Source: Kryptolebias marmoratus
Taxonomy: Eukaryota > Chordata > Actinopteri > Cyprinodontiformes > Rivulidae
Direction: 5' to 3'
Length of the DNA: 64,000 nt
Assembly: GCF_001649575.2 (NCBI RefSeq)
Contig: NC_051445.1
Location: forward strand, 11,882,933 to 11,946,932
Part shown: positions 38,501 to 47,500 of the stretch, piece by piece
Position numbering within the stretch: position 1 is the stretch's first letter
How the letters are laid out: every line of letters begins with the position of its first letter
The notes under the pieces: generated by a model
Database searches by the model: none
The model's input: the letters and a program-made list of their open reading frames with translations, nothing else
What the model was told of the DNA's origin: nothing
Position numbers and translations under genes: made by a program

Positions 38501-41500
38501 TTTATAAAACTTCTGGCGTCAACAGACGAGGAGCGAAAGATGGGCGGTGAGTTGGGTGACAGCGGAGAGGTGAAGGGATGGGGATCGATACGGGATGGGG
38601 GCGGGGAGGGGGACGCCAGGTAGAGTGACGGAAGGAGATGGACTCTGCCTGACATCGCAGGAGGCCGGAGAAAGCAACAAACGGACAACGGGAGCAAAGG
38701 ATGAGACGAAAGGAGAGGGAGACTTTACATAAATTACTGTGGAGGTCTGAAGGACAATGGAGTATTGTGAGGGCATCAGAGAGTGCCCTCCCCCTCCACC
38801 AAATACACACACACATATACACACACATGCTCACTGGGCTTTTGTAGGATGAGCAACAATAGGCCGATCCCGGTCAGGTCGCAGCAGGCTCAGAGCGATT
38901 ATGTGTGTTTTGTCCACATCAAAGATTAGGCGTAAAGTTGGTCCAAATGTCTGGCTCAGGAGGCGCTGGACACCGCATAATGGCATTACCCCGGGAGAGC
39001 AGGACAATGGCATTAGAAACACTAATGGCATTAGTGTGTTCAGTCTGCGCCGAGCTCAGCTCTTCCCCGCCGTCCACCGTTGACACTTTTCAAAAGCCAG
39101 AGTTCCTCAGTGGCCTTCACCCCCTTTTTTTTTTTTTTTCTTTTAAAGCCTGGAACCGTTTCACGGGACGGCGACGCCACCTCAGCAAGTTAAAAGCGGA
39201 AAAAACGCACAGGCCCAGGCTAATGAACGGACTGTCCGTCAGCGCTCTGAGGACACGTGCGCTGAATTTAAAAACATGGAACACTTATGGACTTCAGCTA
39301 ACAGTGGAAGAAAAAAAAAAAAAGTCTCAGATAACCAAAGTTTAGTGTTCTTCATTATCATTTCAATTAAAAAAAGAATGAGTAATTGTAGGTTACACGT
39401 GTTTACGCGCCGCGGATCGGTGCCTCGTCTGACGTTGCTTCGATGGGTTGTCGTCGAGTTGAAAAACAAAACTCTGGATTTACAGGTTCGTCTACATTCC
39501 AGCCCACACCTGTGGCCAGGAGGTTTGGATCATGACTGAAAGAATGAGATCCCAGATATAAGCGTCTGAAATGAGCTTCCTCTGTAGGGCGGCCGAGCTC
39601 AGCCTTAGAGATAAGGAGCTCCGTCATCCGGGGGGAGCTCAGAGTAGAGCAGCTGCTCCTCCTCATAGAAAGAAGCCAGCTGAGGTGGTTCGAGCATCTG
39701 ATTAGGATGCCTCCCTTTGGAGGTTTTTCAACTGTGTCCCAGTGAGAAGAAACCTCAGGGCAGACCCAAAACTCTCTGGATGGATCATGTATCCTCTCTG
39801 GCCTGGGAACGCCTCGGGATCCTCCAGGAGGAGCTGGAGAGGGAGGTCCGGGTTTCCCTCCTGGATCTGTTCCTTTCACGACCCGACCACGGATAAGCGG
39901 TGAAAGATGGATGGATGTTTACTCAAGCTGTTAAACTACATCTCACTGTCAATAAAAACACAAACACCAAAGAGGCTGATGTGGTAAAGGGATACCTCAG
40001 ACATCATGAAGTTATGAATAATTATTAGCTTTCCTGTTGTTTCCAGTTTAAATGATCAAATCCACGATCTAACAGCTGCCATCTTAAAATGACTCCAAGC
40101 TCTCAAGATTTTTAGCATTTCTTATGATTTGTTTACTTTATAAACCTTTACCCACCCCCTCTTTGTGTTTTGTGATGTATGGTTGTTCTGGCAGGAATTC
40201 ATTTACCAAAGGGCTACAGCTAGCTGCTGCCGCTACAAACTCCCATTGCAAAAAATCATTGGCGTGTAATGTAATGCCGAAATTGTTGAGACTGGAGTTA
40301 TGTTTAAGCCACATTAATCACTTCAAGGTCAAAGAGCTTTTTATCATAGGTAAGATATTACCTGCTTTTAACCTTTCCACATCACCCCCGCTTCAAAGAG
40401 CTGAACTATTGCTTTAAGTTGATGTAAAAATACCAGCGAAGTAGTAAGGTTACATAACTTTATGCTAATGTTGGGGGGGGAGGTGAAAACAGTGGAGGAA
40501 TACGGGGTTCAGCAGGGAGTGAAAAAGACAGATGTTCGCTAAAATTTATTATCCCTGGGAAAATGGGGTTTGTGTGTAATAGGGAAATGAGAGAGGGCCG
40601 AGATGCGCCGAACCGTTAGCTGAAGAATCACAATCGAGTCGTGGGGTCAGCCAAGATTCGCAGCTCTGTTTTACGGGATCGAGAGGATTCAAAACCGGAG
40701 GCAGAAACGACGCCTTGTCGTCAGCGTGTTGAAGGTTAATCACTGAGAGCACAAAAAAACCTGCGCTCTCAAGTCATTCCTCGGGGTTTGTCACGATGAA
40801 TTAATAACAAGAGGAGCCCTTTTTCTAAGGGAGTATATTTAAGGAGTTTGTCCAGTGTACAGATGAAGTTTGATCCCTAAGACTGATGGTGTCTTAAATG
40901 TGTTACAACTCCTGATTTCACCCCAAAATAACGAGTCTCCCCCTGTTTTACTGCTCATTGAGTGTTTGATGTGAAGGACATGCTGTCCTCCTGCACTGAT
41001 AAACAAAAATACATTTTAATATACTTAATTGTATTAAGGATTAAGGTTGGGCATCGGAACCGGGACTAACGTTCCGATTCTCCCGGAGGATCCCTAGTAT
41101 CGATACCTGGAAGAAGAAGCTGTAGAACAATGAAGAAGAAGAAGAGTCCGCAGGAAGTGTGAGCGCGGCCATGGACAGTGTGAGGGGCATCCTGGTCACA
41201 TGACCAATTTCAAACCACTCTATGGGAAATATCCGGCCTCTCTGAGACTCCGTTGCAATATGTGTCAAAGGTACAGACTTGAAACTTTACACCAGTTTTC
41301 AAATTCTGTCGACAGGCCGAGGAACACCGGAGTTATGATAAATAGTTAGCATCCCCCATCCTCCTTCCGATCCCACCCCCAACCCCGCCGCACAAAAAAC
41401 ACAAACTCTACGTTCTGACTCAGGGCCAGATTTACCAGTCAAGCGCCAAAGAGGAGGCGCAAAAGTTGAAGGAAGTTGGTCGTTTTTAATGTGTTTGAGT

Positions 41501-44500
41501 CAAACTAACGAGGCGACTTTTGAACGTGAAGAGCTCCAGCTTCTGCTTGGATCCACAGATGACGGCCTTTAGCCTACCGCCGCACTGCGGTCAGAGTCAA
41601 GGAAGGAAAACAATAAAATACGTCTTCTACCGACACTGAGGCAGCTCACAAGCTGTACTCGACGTAAAAAGGTGGCTCGACTCAAATGCTAACAGACTCC
41701 ACTCCGTTCACCGCAGCGTCCAAAGGAAAGATGTCGGTGGAGCAAACTGAAGAGCGCCGCAGAGAGGTTACAGCTGTTACTGGCTCTTAAAACAATCGGA
41801 ATCGAGAATCGTTAGGAACCGGAATCGTTCAAATTCAAACGATGCCCAACCCTAGTAGGGATTGAAGTCCTACTGGTGATCTAATGTCTCATCGTCACGA
41901 CCTTTATGTGCCACCCAAACCGAAGAAATTGTGAATAATTTTGGATCTTTAGAAGACTTCAATCAACACTCTTGAGGTTTCTGTAAGTCATCTATAAGAT
42001 GGCGTTGAAGAGAAAGATGGATGTGTACATTTTCGGAGACTGCTCCACGCGCTGCGGTGATGCATAAATCACACGGTGTAGGCGTCGGAAATGATAGAGA
42101 AATGTTTAATATTTACCGCAGTGTGTAAGGAGGAGAAAAGGGAAAAAAAAAAAGATTCCTAACATTCTGTCAGGAATGCCTGCAAGTTGCAGCTCATCAC
42201 TCCTAATGATTGATGTCGACGAGAAGGAGTTTAGGAAAGTAAATCTGAGGGTCTGAGCTGCTACCCGAGGCGGATGCTTCTCTGAAAGGTGGCAGGTCTG
42301 GCTGTTTTGACGCTTCGGGCGGGATTTCTATCTGATTCAAACAGTGGAGAGGAGAGAATAAAAACAAAATAATGGCAGTAGCTGTGGATCAGCCCTTTAC
42401 TTGCTCCAAAGTAAAACTGCCTAAATGGCTTTTAAAGCAGCTTAAGACTCGTCCTAAGAATTATCTCTGTGGGAGTCCAATAACCTGCCACTTAATGTCT
42501 AAAGTATAGGCGGTTACCATTATCCTTATTCTCCACATTTCAGGCTGCTTAATAAAGGTTTTAATCCCATCACTGATCATGTTTATGACTTTCACGGCAC
42601 CAAAAATGTGTGACAGTGGAGAGAAACATGTTGTTTCTGAAGAGATGAGTTTTTAAAGATTCTTGAAGTCAGGTCAGGGAGGGGGAGCGAATGGTGTCTT
42701 GTTACGATAACAAAAGGAAACCAGAAAGGAAAACAGTCCCGGACTGAGAGGGTTTTGGCAATCTGGACGTGGGGCGACATTCCAGAAAGAAGTCCACCAC
42801 TTGAGGAGAAACAAGAGCCCATACGATCGCGTTTAGGTGTCCGGGTGGCCATTTTTAGGTCGATCAGACGCGTCGGCGTGTTCTTCTGGAGCATCATTGG
42901 GGGGTTTTACCACTAATATTTGTCAAACTGTACAAGGTGGAAGAGAGGGAAATGTTTTGGTTATTTTCTGCTCATTGGTTTAGTTCATTTTGGACGTTTT
43001 GGTGGTACATTTGGACTCAAAATGTTGGAATTTGCTGAATCCAAAGTTGCCCTGACTTTATAATCCAATATGGCTGCCTTGTGGGGGAAAAACAACAACA
43101 ATAATTTAGGGATCGTTGCAGTATGGACGTGTTGCTTAGAGCAGTCGTGAGGTTATCATCCGAAGTGAACGTTTCGCCTCAGCCTGAGGTTAAACCGTAC
43201 ACGCCGCCTTCTACCTCGGCTTTGTCTCCTCCGTTCATCCCGTGTTTTTATCCATAGAAACTCTGGATCCGAACGGAGATAAACTGCAGCCGGCTCGTAT
43301 TTTAGTCCCTGACGAGTTAGCAGCTGTTTGCGAATAATTCAAATTTAAGGTGCATTACCTGCAGCTTCCCTGCAAATTTGTTTCAGTAAAAGCAGCATTA
43401 AGCTGACAGGTGATACAGCTGGTGTGGACTGTTCTTTTGTTGTTGTTGTTCCCCCTCTCCTCCTCAAGCGAGCCACGGAGCAGTCGTATTCTCCAGCCCT
43501 GTCGAGGGTTTCCTCTTCATTTAGAACGCGACACCGGAGGACGTCTCTACATCGATCAGGCTACTCACCGGCACAGTTTAAAACGAGGAAACAACCCGCC
43601 CGCCTTTGAGCGGGAAGGTGTAGAAATTAACCAGCGCACGCGATGTTTCCTTATGTTTGAGTGATTTTTATTCCGCATAATTTCCCCTCAAACACACACA
43701 CACACACATGTTGGCATCTCGAGTTCTGTCTGTTTGTTGGGTTTGATGAGTAAGAAGCTGATTTCCATATTTGTTGCCTTGTTCTCCGCAGCTCTGCCGA
43801 CAGATGAAGGCCCTCCTCTGCCGTGTATGAAGCTGCGCGTCACAGTGTGCTGTGAGCCCAGTGAGTGCTCTCCTCCTTTCATCCGCTCATCCTTTCATCC
43901 TTTCACGCTTTTCCCCCTCTTTGTACAACCAAGAGACTCCTCTGCCTCTCACATCTCTGCTATCAAGGCTGAGAGGAGCAGAATGATGTTGAGACGACGA
44001 CTCCTCGCTATTCCTGCCGCCTTTTTTAACTTAACTACAAACTTAACATTTAAACTTAATCAGACTGAGATTTTATTTTATTTATTTTATTTTATTTTTT
44101 TACCCTCTGAAGCGTCCTCTCCTGTAATCCACCTCCTTGTCACCCTCGATTGCCCCCCCTTCACCTCATCTCTGTTTCTCAGCGTGAAATTCCCAGAGTT
44201 GATCTAATCCGGAGCCCGCCTGGCGTAATGTTAGTCTTCCGGTTCAGTGAGCTGCCCATTCCGGTTGGGAATATTGCCCAGTCACCGTGGGAATTCCCTG
44301 TATGGCGGTTGGTGTGCGGGCTTTTAATGTGAACGGCCATTTTATTTTTTTATTCCTCCCCCTCCCGATGCGTCCTCGCTCCTGACTGAGTCGGTGGGCC
44401 CTTAGCGTGCGACGGCGGCTGGCCGTTGGACGGGTGTTTATACGCTCCGCGTCTGCCCCAGTTCCCATCCCAGTGTTATCCGCGGGGGGCGGGTGGTGGA

Positions 44501-47500
44501 GGTGGTGCTTTAGTTCCCAGACTCAACTAAAGCACTTTTGTTTTAAATGCTGAGCTGCTCGATCGTCTAAAATACACCCTAAAATACTGACGCCTTGAAG
44601 TTTGACGGGGGGGAAATATCTGAAACGGTATCCTAAATGTCATTCCTGCACTGGAATGCCGGGGAGTAATTTTCTGCGTTATTACCTGAGTGAAAGGCTG
44701 ATGGCTTTTTAAAAAAAAAAAAAAAAAAAAAAATTAATATGCTAATTATCCTGCTGTCATTAATTAGAAAAACATCAGATAGCAGTCAAGTTAGGAAATG
44801 CTAATGTATTCTTGACCTTCTGACAGAATTCCCCAATCAGTTTATCGGCGCCAAAAATGATGATAAAGAAGGGAAGAGGAGGGGGGGTACTTGAAATTAC
44901 CCGGGTTGCGCTCGCTTTCTGCGAGCAACGTTTCATTTCTTTTTAAGAAAGAGGAAGAAAAAAAAAAAAATCCCTCCAGAGGAGGAAGAGCTGTACCTAC
45001 AAAGACACACAGATCCGCTCCTCAGCCTCTCATCCTATTCTTTAACCAAAACTAATCCCGACTAAATTTCAGGATCTGCGTCTCCTCGTCTTTTACTCCC
45101 CCCGCCCGCTGACACCACCGCCGCCGCTCGACTCCAACCCCTCATGCTTTCTTTCTTCACTTTTCTGTCATTCCTGAAGTGGCACTAATCCCCCNNNNNN
45201 NNNNNNNNNNNNNNNNNNNNNNNNNNNNNNNNNNNNNNNNNNNNNNNNNNNNNNNNNNNNNNNNNNNNNNNNNNNNNNNNNNNNNNNNNNNNNNNNNNNN
45301 NNNNNNNNNNNNNNNNNNNNNNNNNNNNNNNNNNNNNNNNNNNNNNNNNNNNNNNNNNNNNNNNNNNNNNNNNNNNNNNNNNNNNNNNNNNNNNNNNNNN
45401 NNNNNNNNNNNNNNNNNNNNNCCCCTCCTTCGCCCTAACCCCCGTTTTTCCTCTTTCGCTCCATCTTTGTCGTGCGGCGCGGCGAGTTGCGTCGCGAGGC
45501 CGCAGAGAGGGGGCTCGGAGGCTGTCCAGCTGTTGTTGCGTCGCTCCCCGCAGTGGCGCTTCAGATCCTCGCCGCTGCTTCCTTCCTGGTTTTCCTTTCA
45601 TCTCTGACAGTGTGTGTGTGTGTGTGGCCGCCGGTGATGGCAGCTCCTGTCCTTCAGCTATGTCTCTTATCTGAACTTCAAACCGTGCACCTCCCCGCTC
45701 TTCTTCCCCCCTCCTCCTCCAACAACCAGCCTGTTTTTAGCCCCCCCCCTGTTCCGGGAGGTTTGAGTTAACGATCGGCGCGCCTCTCGCTGCTCGCAAA
45801 GGGCCGGAGGTGGCCGCGAGTCCGTGCGGTACGCCGTCATTGCTCCAAGGTCAGCCAGCGGCACACGTGCGCGCCGCGGTCACCTCCACCGCCCTCTCAG
45901 GTGTGGGGACCGCGCGTTCGTTAACTTTTCAAAAGGGGGACAGCTCGGACCTTTCGGAGTGGGGTTCTGTGGAAAGGTTACGACCAATTAATATCTTACA
46001 TGTTGTACATAACTCTTTGAATGACCTCAAAGTGCGGAGAAACGATCAATCCTGAGCAGATGAAGCAGGGCCAAGACTTAAAACGACGGTTAAAACCTTT
46101 ACATTGTCATCAGTTTCACATTACATAAATATTTACATAAAATTCAGTGGTTATTTGCTCTGGTCTGGTCAGAATTCGACCCTATTTCTCCAAAACATGA
46201 GGTCAAGGAGCTACAAACGGTAGGTACGATTAACTGATCGTGACCATCCAACATAACGTCGACTCCGAACAGCTGAACTATCCCTTTAATGAGGCTGCAG
46301 GGCACAGCGAACGGGGCAGGACCGACTCGGTTTCTGTACCTGCAAGTCAAACCAGTTTTCTTACTAATCTCCGAGATTGAGAAGTGAAGCCTGGCTGTTA
46401 GGTATTGTTTGGATCGCAACGGCGTCACAGATCACGCTAGGAAAACGAAACGAAAACAAATCAAAATGGCCAAACCTAAAGGGCTTCGCCGATGGGCGTT
46501 TTAAGCCCGTGTTGCATCAGAATCTGAGCTCTGAGTCGGCATCGGCAGACAGCCGTGGTGAAATTTCCGGTGCCCCGCAGTCTTTATTGCGTCTTCTTCG
46601 AGCTCGCTTCAACTCCTACTCCGTGCTTACCTTTTTTTTTTATTTTTATGATGCATCTTCTCTTTATAAACTCCTCCCGTTGTGTTTATCGCTCTGCCTT
46701 TCTCTCTCTCTTCTTTTTCTTTTTTTTTTCCAGCCGTCCCACTGCGAGAAACCATTACGGACCCAACTTCCATCCCTCCCTAATTGATTCCCCTTCCCTC
46801 TCCGTCTCACTTCCCTTTTTACAGTCATTGTCCTGCTGTGAGCAGTCCATTACATTTACTTCAGTTTGCAGAAGCGTCACCGTTTTCCTCGCTTTCTTTC
46901 TCTTTTTTTTTTTCTCCCCCCCCCTCCAATTTCTTGCATCCCTGCCCTCCTTAACCCCCCTCCGCTCCAACCCAAATACCTTCATAGCCCTTGAACTTGA
47001 CGCTCAAAAGGACAAAACTCGAACTCGCGCCGAGCTCTTCGGAGCCCAATCTCGAGATTCGAATATTTTTACTTGCACAGATTTTATAAATTTACGCTTT
47101 ACTTTGCCACATTTTTTTTTAAAAATAATTTTTTTTTTTTTACTCGCTTGTTACAAATTTTGTTCACACCAGCCTTCGCTAGCAGTCAGAGCCGTTTACC
47201 GTTAGCTCCGGTTAGTGTAAAATGGCGGCACGAGAGGAGAGGTGGGATGGTGGAACCTCTGCGGCAGAGCGTTCTGCACACACACACACAAACACGTGCG
47301 CGCACTTTGCCACAACTGTGCACGTGCAGCCGCACACTCAGCCCGTCTCTGACTGCACTGCGGAAAGGGCATGCCTCTTTTTTTTTTTTTTTTGGAAGTC
47401 ACGCCCCCGCGTGCACCATTTTGTGGGAGAGCACGCCATGACCGAGTCGATGATGTTAACAAAAACTGAATGCCGTCAAACGGTCGACTTTTTTTTCTTT

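Larger units (their letters stand above)
37709..43791 (+). other. Ephrin-A intron 2 (about 6.1 kb)
   Basis: It holds a CRE palindrome just after the donor, a family B arm, a homeodomain palindrome cluster, a LINE tail and an 813-bp hAT-like element. Stretches 38.0-38.9 and 41.9-43.7 kb contain only simple repeats and unique-looking DNA. Confidence 0.85.

Noticed and set aside
46555..47205. 216-residue open frame in intron 3
   Set aside because: It is a translation of C/T-rich and T-run DNA (Phe, Ser, Leu, Pro). It has no conserved motif and no splice logic.
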